Positions 55,946-64,000 of a DNA stretch of 64,000 nucleotides are shown here, piece after piece (position 1 is the first letter of the stretch; the number at the start of each line of letters is the position of its first letter). The notes beneath the pieces were generated by a model, which worked only from the letters and a program-made list of their open reading frames with translations, ran no database searches and was not told where the DNA came from. Both the position numbers and the translations under genes were made by a program. This DNA is from Winogradskyella alexanderae (lineage in GTDB: Bacteria; Bacteroidota; Bacteroidia; Flavobacteriales; Flavobacteriaceae): the NCBI RefSeq assembly GCF_020166335.1, contig NZ_JAIUJR010000005.1, positions 62,001 to 126,000 on the forward strand, given 5' to 3'.

Positions 55946-57145
55946 TTAAAAAATCAAGAGATTGGCATCGTTATAATCTAAATCGTACCAATCTGCTACA
56001 GATTTATTTGTCAATATACCATGGTAAAAGTACAACCCATTTTTTAATCCGCGGTCAAAACGCAATGCATTTTCTAGCCCACCATGTTCACCAATTTGTA
56101 ATAAATAAGGTGTAAAAATATTACTTATTGAGACTGAAGCTGTTCGTGAATAACGAGCAGGAATGTTTGGAACACAATAGTGGATGACACCGTGTTCCTC
56201 GAAGGTTGGATGGTCATGTGTAGTTACTTCACTGGTTTCGAAACATCCACCCATGTCAATACTTACATCAATTATTATAGCACCATTTTTCATATGTTCT
56301 ACCATAGATTCAGTCACTACAACTGGTGACCTATTTGAACCTCTGACAGCACCAATTGCCACATCACATCGTTTTAATGCTTTTAAAAGATTTTTGGGTT
56401 GCATTGTAGATGTATATACGGTACGCCCGAGATTATTTTGTATGCAGCGCAATTTAGTAATTGAGCTATCAAAAATTTTTACATTAGCGCCCAATCCAAT
56501 CGCTGATCGTGCAGCGAATTCACCAACCGTTCCAGCTCCTAAGATTAAAACTTCAGTTGGTGGGACACCATTTATGTTGCCCATCATTAAACCATTACCA
56601 CCGTTTACATTAGACAATAATTCTGAAGCTACTAAAATGGATGCAGTACCTGCAATTTCGCTCAGTGATCTTACGGCTGGATATGCGCCATCTTCGTCCT
56701 TAATAAATTCGAAAGCTAATGCAGTAATTCTTTTTTTAGCTAGAGCTTCAAAGTAGGCCTTATTCTGAGTTTTTAATTGTAAGGCAGAAATTAAAATGGT
56801 CTGTGGATTGATTAATTCTATTTCATCAAGAGATGGTGGCTCTACTTTTAATATCATAGGGCAGGAGTACACCTTAGATTTGTCTTTAGTAACTTCAGCT
56901 CCAGCTTCGCTATAGTCTCTATCTTTGAATTTTGCACCTTCACCAGCTTCAGATTCTAATAAAACACGATGACCGTTCGCTGTTAGCGCAGAGATTGCAT
57001 CTGGTGTGAGACAAACGCGCTTTTCCTGAAAATGTGTCTCTTTTGGTATACCAATAAAGAGCTCTCCTTTTTGTTTTAAAATTTCAAGTGTTTCTTCCTG
57101 TGGAAGCAATTGTGCCTTGGTAAATGGCGTTCGAGATTTGCCCAT
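55946..57145 (-). CDS. ald: alanine dehydrogenase
   Basis: The enzyme interconverts L-alanine and pyruvate plus ammonia with NAD. The 399 residues include GIPKETHFQEKRVCLTPDAISALTANGHRV near residue 33, whose Arg and Lys bind pyruvate. VEPPSLDEIELINPQTILISALQLKTQNK is near 100. The NAD-binding motif VLILGAGTVGEFAARSAIGLGANVKIFD is near 202, and VTTHDHPTFEEHGVIHYCVPNIPARYSRTAS near 305. It has a 30-residue N-terminal extension, as in Bacteroidota members of the alanine dehydrogenase/PNT family, and lacks the PNT membrane domains. That leaves some room for another NAD-linked role. Confidence 0.9.
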   Translation of the reverse strand: MGKSRTPFTKAQLLPQEETLEILKQKGELFIGIPKETHFQEKRVCLTPDAISALTANGHRVLLESEAGEGAKFKDRDYSEAGAEVTKDKSKVYSCPMILKVEPPSLDEIELINPQTILISALQLKTQNKAYFEALAKKRITALAFEFIKDEDGAYPAVRSLSEIAGTASILVASELLSNVNGGNGLMMGNINGVPPTEVLILGAGTVGEFAARSAIGLGANVKIFDSSITKLRCIQNNLGRTVYTSTMQPKNLLKALKRCDVAIGAVRGSNRSPVVVTESMVEHMKNGAIIIDVSIDMGGCFETSEVTTHDHPTFEEHGVIHYCVPNIPARYSRTASVSISNIFTPYLLQIGEHGGLENALRFDRGLKNGLYFYHGILTNKSVADWYDLDYNDANLLIF

Positions 57146-57226
57146 TTAAGTTAGTGTATTTTATCTTATTGCAAGATAACGAAACTACCTTAAATCTGGT
57201 CATAAAAAATATTGCCTTAGAAATTT

Positions 57227-57781
57227 TTAAAAGTACTGACCAACTTTTTGCCAGAAGGTTTTAGGCTTAATCATAAATTCCTCTTCTAGCTCTTCCATGG
57301 TTTTGTCATGGTCGTTAATCTTATTAAACATTTTTGCTCTTATCAAATAAATTGAAGGAAAAACAATTGCCATTAAGGGCAGAAGCCAAATAATATCAAA
57401 TTCATCTGTGTATTGTGCATCAAAATTTAATGCACTTATTAGTTGAAATAAAAACATCGCAATAGGCACAATTAAAGCATGATACCACCAATGCTTGCAT
57501 GTAAAAAACCATATTAAGGAGAGAAGTAGAGGTACCATTTTCATGCAAAGCACCCAGAAGGCTACATTAGCACTACCGTATTCAATACTTTCGTAGGTGA
57601 AAAATGGTGTTTCCCATGTTTGGACATCTGGGACATATTCATAAAGGTAAAATAAAAAGGGAGTCGCGGCTACGAATGTAGCAACAAGACTCCCTGTTAA
57701 AATCTTCCTACTGTAGGATTTCTTATCCGTGAGTTGGAACCTTGAGTTTTCTTTTGTCAACTTGTGTTGTAACTTTTCCAT
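57227..57781 (-). CDS. membrane protein of unknown function
   Basis: The 184 residues have four hydrophobic segments at about 28-48 (ILTGSLVATFVAATPFLFYLY), 72-97, 100-118 and 130-148. The N-terminus is hydrophilic and the C-terminus charged (KINDHDKTMEELEEEFMIKPKTFWQKVGQYF). I recognise no family. The ATG at 57781 overlaps the last 59 nt of the 47-codon gene upstream, in a different frame. Either translation is coupled or the real start is a later non-ATG codon, because the next Met is residue 82. Confidence 0.72.
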   Translation of the reverse strand: MEKLQHKLTKENSRFQLTDKKSYSRKILTGSLVATFVAATPFLFYLYEYVPDVQTWETPFFTYESIEYGSANVAFWVLCMKMVPLLLSLIWFFTCKHWWYHALIVPIAMFLFQLISALNFDAQYTDEFDIIWLLPLMAIVFPSIYLIRAKMFNKINDHDKTMEELEEEFMIKPKTFWQKVGQYF

Positions 57782-57866
57782 CTAAGTCGATAATATTAGT
57801 CGCTTGAACAGTGAATAACATACCTCCAAAGATTGCAATTGCTAAAACTAGTTTTTTAGTCTTCAT
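57723..57866 (-). CDS. 47-residue secreted peptide, function unknown
   Basis: A short reading frame from the ATG at 57866 encodes 47 residues beginning MKTKKLVLAIAIFGGMLFTV, a clear signal peptide with cleavage likely after VQA. A mature peptide of about 25 residues follows (TNIIDLDGKVTTQVDKRK, then LKVPTHG). A TAATTTTG -7 box lies 31 nt upstream, and the frame overlaps the next gene by 59 nt. I have the impression that similar tiny genes stand in front of this membrane protein in related flavobacteria, but cannot verify it here. The charged mature part resembles no toxin or pheromone that I know. Confidence 0.6.
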   Translation of the reverse strand: MKTKKLVLAIAIFGGMLFTVQATNIIDLDGKVTTQVDKRKLKVPTHG

Positions 57867-57897
57867 AATTTCTAGGGATTTAATTAATTAATTACTA

Positions 57898-57905
57898 CAA
57901 AATTA
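57898..57905 (-). promoter_or_regulatory. -7 promoter box of the 47-codon gene
   Basis: The minus strand reads TAATTTTG, a perfect TAnnTTTG, 31 nt before the ATG at 57866. Confidence 0.5.
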
Positions 57906-58024
57906 CAGTAGGCCATAGGCTCTTGAAAATGGAGTAATGTTAAATTCCGAGAAATATTATGAGTTACATTACGGTTTTCCCGTAACCCAATCACTAATCT
58001 TAAAAGGATGAAATCAAAATTTGA

Positions 58025-58489
58025 TTAGAATTTTGGTACTGTCATGGCATTGTTTTCGGTTAAATTTTTATTTGTTATGGTCAATTTGAGGGATCTTGAC
58101 TTATCTTCTAGCTTTGTTATTAAAATCGAATTGGAATCTTTGGGCAATAATTCAGTAATGCGCTCTGGCCATTCCAAAAAATTCCAATTATCACCACTAA
58201 AATAATCTTCTATTCCAAAATTGAGTGCTTCTTCAATGCTTTCAATTCGGTAAAAATCAAAATGATAAACTTTATCGTTGGACAATTCATACTCATTCAC
58301 AATCGAAAAAGTTGGACTGGTAGCAACATCGCTACTTCCTAAAGCTTTAACTAAAGCATTTATGAGTGTCGTTTTACCAGAACCCATTTCACCATAAAAC
58401 AAAATCGTCTTGTTTGTGAAATGTACCAATAACTGACGTGCTAACTCATCTATTTGGTCTAATGTATATTTAAATTCGATTGTATTCAA
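58025..58489 (-). CDS. tsaE: tRNA threonylcarbamoyladenosine biosynthesis ATPase TsaE
   Basis: TsaE is the P-loop ATPase that drives the TsaB-TsaD complex in forming t6A37 of tRNA. The 154 residues have Walker A GEMGSGKTT at 34-42, SPTFSIVNEY near 58, the HFDFYRIES motif near 76 and FLEWPERI near 104. All are diagnostic. The start is TTG: the codon immediately upstream (58490-58492) is a stop in frame, and no ATG or GTG is available before the conserved region. It lies 92 nt downstream of porX, and a shared transcript is likely. Confidence 0.94.
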   Translation of the reverse strand: MNTIEFKYTLDQIDELARQLLVHFTNKTILFYGEMGSGKTTLINALVKALGSSDVATSPTFSIVNEYELSNDKVYHFDFYRIESIEEALNFGIEDYFSGDNWNFLEWPERITELLPKDSNSILITKLEDKSRSLKLTITNKNLTENNAMTVPKF

Positions 58490-58581
58490 TTAAACCTCAT
58501 TAATGATGCAATAATAGATATAAAAATTGAGAAAACCTAGAAAAACGTGTATTTCATCGGATATTTTTACCTTTTACAGAT

Positions 58582-60129
58582 TTATTTGGGTTCTAAAACA
58601 ACAAAAGGAATAATCATTTCTTCTAATGAAATACCTCCATGCTGATATGTGTTTCTGTAATAGCTAACATAATGATTAAAATTATTTGGATAGGCCAGAA
58701 AAAGATCGCCTTTTGCAAAAATGAAGGAACTACTCATTGAAAGTGCAGGTAAATAAATACTCTTAGGGTCTTTAACTGCAAGTACTTCTTTTTCTTGATA
58801 GGTTAAACTTCGACCAGTTTTATACCTAAGGTTCAAGCTCGTGTCTCTATCGCCAATTACCTTGGATGGTGCCTTAACATTAATTGTTCCGTGGTCTGTA
58901 GTTAAAATTAATTTGAAGCCTAGTTGTTGGGACAACTGAATCATTTCAAGCAAAGGTGAATTTTTAAACCAGCTAACTGTTAAGGAGCGATAAGCTTTAT
59001 CATTAGAAGCCAATTCTTTGACTACTTCCATTTCTGTCTTTGAATGAGATAGCATATCTACAAAGTTGTAGACTACCACAGTTAAGTCGTTTTCTTTAAG
59101 GGCTCTAAAATTCTCCACTAGTTTTTTGCCAGATTTTAGATTGGTTATTTTATGATATTCATATTTAAGATGACGTAGCCCTAAGCGATTAATTTGCTCG
59201 CGTAAAAAGTCCTCTTCATGTAAATTTTTGCCACCTTCATCAGTATCATTTTTCCAATATTGTGGATATAGCTTCTCCATATCCGCTGGCATAAGTCCTG
59301 AAAAAATTGCGTTACGCGCATATTGCGTGGCAGTAGGCAAAATTGATAAGTAAGGTAGTTCTGATATTTTTTTGTAGTAATTATTTACAATTGGTTCAAA
59401 TGCCTTCCATTGATCATATCTTAAATTATCTATGACAAGCATTAAAGTAGGTTGTTTATCGCTTAGCTCAGGGATAACTTTTTCCTTAAATAAGGTATGT
59501 GACATGATAGGTGCATCTGTTTTTGGAAGAAACCAATCTTGATAATTTTTTTCAATGAATTTACCAAATTGTGAATTAGCCTCGGTCTTTTGGGATTCAA
59601 GGATATCTGTCATTCCTATATCTTCAATATCTTCTAATTGAAGTTCCCAGTAAATTAATTTCTGGTATAGTTCTATCCATTCCTCATAAGAATTTACCAT
59701 TGTGAGATCCATTGCAATTTTTCTGAATTCCTGCTGGTAGTTTGAGGTTGTTTTCTCCGATATAAGTCTTGAGTGATCTAAGTTCTTTTTTAAACTTAAA
59801 AGTATTTGATTTGGATTTACTGGTTTTATGAGGTAGTCTGCTATTTTACTGCCTATGGCTTCCTCCATAATATATTCTTCTTCACTCTTTGTTATCATAA
59901 CCACCGGCAGATTAGGGCGTCTTTCCTTTATGTCATTCAAAGTTTCTAGACCAGTTAATCCAGGCATGTTTTCGTCCAAAAAAACAATATCAAAATTACT
60001 ATCGCTAATAATTTCTAATGCTTCGGTGCCGCTTTTGCAGGTAGATACATTATATTGTTTTTGTTCTAAAAAAAGTATGTGGGGTTTAAGCAGGTCTATT
60101 TCATCGTCTACCCAAAGAATATTAATCAT
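58582..60129 (-). CDS. porX: PorX-type response regulator with PglZ/alkaline-phosphatase domain
   Basis: PorX is the response regulator tied to the sensor PorY and the T9SS. The receiver domain (1-120) has D8/D9, phospho-acceptor D52 in VFLDENMPGLTG, the Thr in VVMITKS and the Lys in LIKPVNPNQ. A helical linker follows (about 125-205). The PglZ domain (about 215-515) carries the metal ligands in MLVIDNLRYDQW, LPTATQYARNAIFSG, NFVDMLSHS and LTTDHGTINVK. PorX homologues are reported to hydrolyse oligonucleotide substrates through this domain. The secreted protein at 49970 carries the T9SS signal, so the pathway is in use here. Confidence 0.93.
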   Translation of the reverse strand: MINILWVDDEIDLLKPHILFLEQKQYNVSTCKSGTEALEIISDSNFDIVFLDENMPGLTGLETLNDIKERRPNLPVVMITKSEEEYIMEEAIGSKIADYLIKPVNPNQILLSLKKNLDHSRLISEKTTSNYQQEFRKIAMDLTMVNSYEEWIELYQKLIYWELQLEDIEDIGMTDILESQKTEANSQFGKFIEKNYQDWFLPKTDAPIMSHTLFKEKVIPELSDKQPTLMLVIDNLRYDQWKAFEPIVNNYYKKISELPYLSILPTATQYARNAIFSGLMPADMEKLYPQYWKNDTDEGGKNLHEEDFLREQINRLGLRHLKYEYHKITNLKSGKKLVENFRALKENDLTVVVYNFVDMLSHSKTEMEVVKELASNDKAYRSLTVSWFKNSPLLEMIQLSQQLGFKLILTTDHGTINVKAPSKVIGDRDTSLNLRYKTGRSLTYQEKEVLAVKDPKSIYLPALSMSSSFIFAKGDLFLAYPNNFNHYVSYYRNTYQHGGISLEEMIIPFVVLEPK

Positions 60130-60136
60130 GTTGGTG

Positions 60137-60144
60137 TATATTTG
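60137..60144 (+). promoter_or_regulatory. -7 promoter box upstream of the HD phosphohydrolase gene
   Basis: TATATTTG, a perfect TAnnTTTG. A transcript would start near 60150, leaving only about 25 nt before the first codons of the conserved protein and including the out-of-frame ATG at 60156. Confidence 0.5.
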
Positions 60145-60174
60145 TTTTTTAATTAATGATTTTAAAATTAAACT

Positions 60175-61398
60175 ATCAAGAATAAGCTCAAAATATTTAA
60201 CGATCCAATTTACGGATTTATTACTATTCCAAATTCTCTAATTTTTGACTTAATTGAGCATAAATATTTTCAAAGGTTAAGGCGAATTACTCAAATGGGA
60301 ATGTCTTATTTGGTTTATCCTGGAGCACATCATACAAGATTTCATCATGCACTAGGAAGTATGCATTTAATGCAGAAAGCAATCAATGTGCTTCGTTTTA
60401 AGGATGTTAGCATTTCTGAAGACGAAGAAAATGCCTTGCTTATTGCAATATTGTTGCATGATATTGGCCATGGTCCATTTTCTCATGCAATGGAACATAG
60501 CTTAGTAGAAGGTATAACTCACGAAGAAATTTCAGTACTTTTTATGGAGGTTTTGGATAAGGAGTTTAACGGAAGTTTAACGTTAGCCAAATCCATTTTT
60601 AGAGGTCATTATCCGCGTAAATTTATGTGCCAACTAATTTCTGGTCAGTTAGATATGGATAGGGCAGATTATTTAAAACGCGATAGTTTTTACACTGGCG
60701 TGGCAGAAGGTAACATTAACAGCGAAAGATTAATAACAATGCTTAATGTAGTGGATGATGAATTGGTTGTTGAAGAAAAGGGTATATACAGTATTGAAAA
60801 ATTTTTAATAGCCAGACGTTTTATGTATTGGCAAGTTTACCTTCATAAAACTGGTCTTGTTGCAGAACAACTACTAACACGAATTCTAAAACGGGCTAAA
60901 GAACTAGTCGTCAATGGTATTGAATTGCAATGCAGCCCAGCGTTAAGCTATTTCTTAAAAAATGAAATAAATAAAGAAAATTTCAATCGCGAAACTCTTG
61001 AAACCTTTTCAAGGTTAGATGATTATGACATCGTTTCTGCAATGAAAGCATGGCAATATCATGATGATTTTGTGCTGAGTAATCTTTGTGATATGATAAT
61101 TAATAGAGATTTATTGAAAATTAAACTAAAGGATAAGCCCTTTAAGCCAAAGGATTTAATCGTGCATAAGGAGGCTTTAAAAGTAAGGTACAATATTTCC
61201 GATCAAGAAGCATCATATTTTGTTTTTCAAGGAGAAATTGCAAATCAAGCATATCAACAAAAAAAAGACAAAGTCAATATATTGTTTAAAACTGGAAAAA
61301 TAAAAGATGTATTAAAGGCAGCGGACCAACTCAATCTAAAAGCATTGAGTAAACCAGTAACAAAATATTATATATGCTATCCTAAAAAGAAAATGTGA
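60175..61398 (+). CDS. HD-domain phosphohydrolase (dNTPase-like), start codon unclear
   Basis: The HD superfamily motifs are HTRFHHALGS and LLHDIGHGPFSHAMEH, then DMDRADYLKRDSF, the arrangement of YdhJ/SAMHD1-like dNTP triphosphohydrolases. The first in-frame ATG is at 60295 (MGMSYLVYPG). However, the same frame upstream, from about 60175 to 60294, encodes KNKLKIFNDPIYGFITIP and FDLIEHKYFQRLRRITQ. This is the conserved N-terminus of the family, including DPIYGFI and YFQRLRRI. No ATG, GTG or TTG occurs there before the stop at 60169-60171. So the start is a rare codon (ATC at 60175 or ATA at 60193), or one base was gained or lost after the ATG at 60156. I mark the coding extent, not a proven start. 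Confidence 0.82.
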   Translation: MKNKLKIFNDPIYGFITIPNSLIFDLIEHKYFQRLRRITQMGMSYLVYPGAHHTRFHHALGSMHLMQKAINVLRFKDVSISEDEENALLIAILLHDIGHGPFSHAMEHSLVEGITHEEISVLFMEVLDKEFNGSLTLAKSIFRGHYPRKFMCQLISGQLDMDRADYLKRDSFYTGVAEGNINSERLITMLNVVDDELVVEEKGIYSIEKFLIARRFMYWQVYLHKTGLVAEQLLTRILKRAKELVVNGIELQCSPALSYFLKNEINKENFNRETLETFSRLDDYDIVSAMKAWQYHDDFVLSNLCDMIINRDLLKIKLKDKPFKPKDLIVHKEALKVRYNISDQEASYFVFQGEIANQAYQQKKDKVNILFKTGKIKDVLKAADQLNLKALSKPVTKYYICYPKKKM

Positions 61399-61409
61399 TA
61401 CATTTTTTC

Positions 61410-61417
61410 TATTTTTG
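61410..61417 (+). promoter_or_regulatory. -7 promoter box of the lpxD-lpxC/fabZ-lpxA operon
   Basis: TATTTTTG, a perfect TAnnTTTG followed by CGG, 28 nt before the lpxD TTG start, in the 47-nt gap after the HD gene. Confidence 0.5.
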
Positions 61418-61445
61418 CGGAAACCAGCAAACTAATATCAATTAA

Positions 61446-62474
61446 TTGAAATTCACGGCAGAGCAAATAGCAGGTATATTGGAAGGCGATGTGGTTGGAG
61501 ATCCAACTGTTGAAGTCTCCCAGCTTGCTAAAATAGAGGAAGGTAAGGAAGGAACGCTAACCTTTTTGGCCAATCCAAAATATAAGCCATTTATTTATTC
61601 CACAAAAGCTTCGATTACAATCGTAAATGCAGATTTTGAACCGGATGAAGCGTTATCTACAACTTTAATTAAAGTGGATGACGCATATAGCGCTTTTACA
61701 AAATTGTTGGAATATTATAACCAGATTAAACTAAATAAAATTGGCATTGAAAAGCCAAGTTTTATTTCTGATTCTTCAATTCTAGGCGATAATTGCTATT
61801 TAGGAGCTTTCGCTTACATAGGGAACAATGTTAAAATTGGTAATAATGTTAAAATCTATCCAAATAGTTACATAGGAGATAATGTTGTAATAGGAGATAA
61901 TACAGTTATTTTTTCAGGAGCCAAAATTTATTCAGATTGTAGAATTGGAAACAGTTGCGTGATTAACTCAGGAGCGATTATTGGTGCCGATGGGTTTGGA
62001 TTTGCACCAAACGATAAAGGGGAATATTCAAAAGTACCCCAAATCGGCAATGTTATTCTTGAAGATTACGTAGATATTGGTGCTGGAACTACTATTGATA
62101 GAGCTACACTAGGTTCTACTATAATAAGACGTGGTGTTAAGTTAGATAACCAAATACAAATTGCCCACAACGTAGAAATAGGAAAAAATACTGTAATAGC
62201 TGCTCAAACAGGTGTTGCAGGCTCCACTAAGATTGGTGAGAATTGTCAAATAGGTGGACAAGTAGGTATTGTGGGGCATATTACAATAGGCAATAACGTA
62301 AAAATACAAGCACAATCAGGAATAAGTAGACATGTTAAGGATAATGAAGTACTACAAGGGTCTCCAGCCTTAACTTATGGAGACTATAATAAGTCTTATG
62401 TGTACTTTAAAAATCTACCTAAGATTGTCAAAAATTTAAACGAATTAGAAAAGAAAGTCAATGGCAATAATTAA
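61446..62474 (+). CDS. lpxD: UDP-3-O-(3-hydroxyacyl)glucosamine N-acyltransferase
   Basis: LpxD adds the N-linked acyl chain in lipid A synthesis. The 342 residues start [19 protein letters not shown], the LpxD N-terminal domain. A left-handed beta-helix of hexapeptide repeats covers about 100-310 ([36 protein letters not shown]). The catalytic His lies in [24 protein letters not shown] near residue 240. The start codon is TTG and fits the family N-terminus exactly. The 3' end overlaps the next gene by 14 nt. Confidence 0.95.
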   Translation: MKFTAEQIAGILEGDVVGDPTVEVSQLAKIEEGKEGTLTFLANPKYKPFIYSTKASITIVNADFEPDEALSTTLIKVDDAYSAFTKLLEYYNQIKLNKIGIEKPSFISDSSILGDNCYLGAFAYIGNNVKIGNNVKIYPNSYIGDNVVIGDNTVIFSGAKIYSDCRIGNSCVINSGAIIGADGFGFAPNDKGEYSKVPQIGNVILEDYVDIGAGTTIDRATLGSTIIRRGVKLDNQIQIAHNVEIGKNTVIAAQTGVAGSTKIGENCQIGGQVGIVGHITIGNNVKIQAQSGISRHVKDNEVLQGSPALTYGDYNKSYVYFKNLPKIVKNLNELEKKVNGNN

Positions 62475-63867
62475 AACAGAAATTAAGCAGAAGACTATTA
62501 AAAATGAAGTTACACTCGAAGGTGTTGGTCTTCATACAGGTAAGGACGTTAAGCTAGTGTTCAAACCAGGTCTAGAAAATTCTGGTTTTATTTTTGAACG
62601 TGTCGATTTGGAAGGTAGTCCTAAAATCGAGGCGGATGCTAATTATGTTACAAATACACAGCGTGGAACTTGCCTAGAAAAAAACGGGGTAACTATTCAA
62701 ACCTGTGAACATGTTTTGGCTGCCTTGGTAGGATTGGATATTGACAATGCAATAATTGAGCTCAATGCTTCAGAGCCTCCAATCATGGATGGTTCTTCTA
62801 AGTTTTTTGTTGAAGCAATTGAAAAAGCTGGTATTGTTGAGCAGGAAGCATTTAGAGAAGAATATAAAGTAACACAAGTGCTATCCTATTCTGACGAAGA
62901 GTCCGGGAGTGAAATTTTATTAATGCCAGCAAAGTCCTATCAAGTAACTACAATGGTTGATTTTGGCACCAAAGTTCTTGGCACTCAAAACGCTACAATG
63001 CACCATGTAGATGAGTTTAAAACCGAAATTGCAGACGCAAGAACGTTTAGCTTTTTGCATGAGTTGGAAATGTTGTTAGAACACGGTCTGATCAAGGGAG
63101 GTGATTTAAACAACGCTATCGTATATGTAGATAAGGAATTATCACCAGATACGATGGAAAGACTTAAAATTGCATTTAAAAAAGATAACATTGCTGTTAA
63201 GCCAAACGGTATTTTAGATAATCTCACCTTGCACTACCCAAATGAAGCTGCACGTCACAAGCTTTTAGACGTAGTTGGTGATTTAGCTTTGATAGGAACA
63301 AAAGTGCGAGGAAAAGTAATCGCGAATAAGCCAGGACATTATGTGAATACGCAGTTTGCAAAGAAAATCTCAAAATTGATAAAGAATGAGAGACGTAATA
63401 ATGTTCCGCAAATTAATCTAAATGCGCCTCCGTTAATGGATGTAAATCAGATTATGAATATGTTGCCACACAGGCAACCATTTTTACTACTCGATAAGGT
63501 TTATGAATTAACGGACAATTATGTTATTGGGATGAAAAATGTGACTATGAATGAGGAATTTTTCAAAGGTCATTTTCCTGGTGCACCTGTTATGCCTGGC
63601 GTGTTAATTGTAGAAGCAATGGCACAAACAGGGGGTATTTTAGTTTTAAGCACAGTGCCAGACCCAGAAAATTACCTAACATTCTTCATGAAAATGGATA
63701 ATGTAAAGTTTAAACAAAAAGTTGTTCCTGGCGATACTCTTATTTTTAAATGCGAATTAATTACACCAATAAGACGTGGCATTTGTCATATGCAAGGTTA
63801 TGCATATACAAATGGAAAATTATGTGCTGAGGCAGAGTTAATGGCCCAAATTTCTAAAGTAAAATAA
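62461..63867 (+). CDS. lpxC-fabZ: bifunctional UDP-3-O-acyl-GlcNAc deacetylase / 3-hydroxyacyl-ACP dehydratase
   Basis: The 468 residues combine LpxC (about 5-310) and FabZ (about 325-465). LpxC, the zinc deacetylase committing flux to lipid A, shows [27 protein letters not shown], the zinc His in [17 protein letters not shown], and [22 protein letters not shown] with the other ligands. FabZ shows [14 protein letters not shown] and the catalytic [26 protein letters not shown]. The fusion is a known Bacteroidota/Chlorobiota arrangement that ties lipid A and fatty-acid branches together. It overlaps lpxD by 14 nt and is followed directly by lpxA. Confidence 0.96.
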   Translation: MAIIKTEIKQKTIKNEVTLEGVGLHTGKDVKLVFKPGLENSGFIFERVDLEGSPKIEADANYVTNTQRGTCLEKNGVTIQTCEHVLAALVGLDIDNAIIELNASEPPIMDGSSKFFVEAIEKAGIVEQEAFREEYKVTQVLSYSDEESGSEILLMPAKSYQVTTMVDFGTKVLGTQNATMHHVDEFKTEIADARTFSFLHELEMLLEHGLIKGGDLNNAIVYVDKELSPDTMERLKIAFKKDNIAVKPNGILDNLTLHYPNEAARHKLLDVVGDLALIGTKVRGKVIANKPGHYVNTQFAKKISKLIKNERRNNVPQINLNAPPLMDVNQIMNMLPHRQPFLLLDKVYELTDNYVIGMKNVTMNEEFFKGHFPGAPVMPGVLIVEAMAQTGGILVLSTVPDPENYLTFFMKMDNVKFKQKVVPGDTLIFKCELITPIRRGICHMQGYAYTNGKLCAEAELMAQISKVK

Positions 63868-63868
63868 A

Positions 63869-64000
63869 ATGAACCAACCACTTGCATACGTTCATCCAGG
63901 CGCAAAAATTGCGAAGAACGTCGTTATAGAACCATTCACAACAATTCACAATAATGTAAAAATTGGGGAAGGTACTTGGATCGGCAGTAATGTTACAATC
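63869..64000 (+). CDS. lpxA: acyl-ACP--UDP-N-acetylglucosamine O-acyltransferase, N-terminal part (cut by window edge)
   Basis: The ATG at 63869, 1 nt after the lpxC-fabZ stop, opens 44 codons without stop to the window edge. The peptide MNQPLAYVHPGAKIAKNVVI followed by EPFTTIHNNVKIGEGTWIGSNVTI has the hexapeptide pattern and the HPGAKI-type start of LpxA, the first enzyme of lipid A synthesis. The operon order lpxD, lpxC-fabZ, lpxA supports the call. About five sixths of the gene lies beyond the window. Confidence 0.9.
   Translation, partial: MNQPLAYVHPGAKIAKNVVIEPFTTIHNNVKIGEGTWIGSNVTI

Noticed and set aside
56184..56756. 190-codon open frame on the plus strand
   Set aside because: It lies wholly antisense to the well-supported alanine dehydrogenase gene and its translation has no domain or signal features; it is a shadow of that gene's codon pattern.
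57965..57990. Short hairpin (TTACGG/CCGTAA) between the 47-codon gene and tsaE
   Set aside because: The stem is only 6 bp, has no T-run on either strand and is not placed directly after a gene, so it is not convincing as a terminator.

Overview
The window comes from a low-GC member of the Bacteroidota, almost certainly the Flavobacteriaceae. The evidence is an LpxC-FabZ fusion, a PorX-type regulator of the type IX secretion system (T9SS), a secreted protein with a T9SS type A sorting domain, CarboxypepD_reg/TonB-dependent receptor architecture, TAnnTTTG -7 promoter boxes, and several small lipoproteins typical of that family. I see no tRNA, rRNA, CRISPR array, insertion sequence or prophage.

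Layout. 1-5.6 kb: the 5' part of hutI, then fumC, a LolD-like ABC ATPase and a DUF5916 outer-membrane protein. 5.7-11.3 kb: small membrane proteins and lipoproteins around a probable metal-uptake unit (His-rich small protein, TonB-dependent receptor, acidic lipoprotein). 11.4-16.4 kb: serC-serA, a LuxC-like acyl-CoA reductase, a divergent ferredoxin and ychF. 16.5-24.8 kb: parE-parC, a convergent MBOAT/SGNH acyltransferase pair, terC and a small lipoprotein. 24.8-29.6 kb: an XRE regulator divergent from an M14 metallopeptidase, with identical palindromic elements at both promoters, then an Lrp-type regulator, aroB and proline dehydrogenase.

29.6-55.5 kb is a large exopolysaccharide/capsule locus, nearly all on the minus strand. 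It holds a Wzc-like tyrosine kinase, Wza-like export lipoprotein, PglF-like dehydratase, PglE-like aminotransferase, four GT4 and one GT2 glycosyltransferases, AsnB, a TupA-like ATP-grasp ligase, a hexapeptide acetyltransferase, a membrane-anchored DUF2264 protein, a Wzy-like polymerase and a Wzx-like flippase. On the plus strand inside it is a 996-residue T9SS-secreted protein with a pectate-lyase-like helix and five Ig/PKD-like repeats. UDP-glucose dehydrogenase and a UDP-glucuronate 4-epimerase close the locus. No initiating phosphoglycosyl transferase (PglC/WcaJ type) is present; a 444-nt non-coding gap lies where one might be expected. The combination suggests a uronic-acid-containing surface polysaccharide with its own processing enzymes.

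55.5-64 kb returns to housekeeping: a DUF4258 protein, alanine dehydrogenase, an unrecognised membrane protein preceded by an overlapping 47-codon gene, tsaE, porX, an HD-domain phosphohydrolase whose conserved N-terminus has no ATG/GTG/TTG start, and the lipid A genes lpxD, lpxC-fabZ and the beginning of lpxA.

Most promising leads: the polysaccharide locus with its lyase-like and DUF2264 proteins, the XRE/M14 operator pair, the start anomaly of the HD phosphohydrolase, the His-rich metal-uptake unit and the overlooked 47-codon gene.
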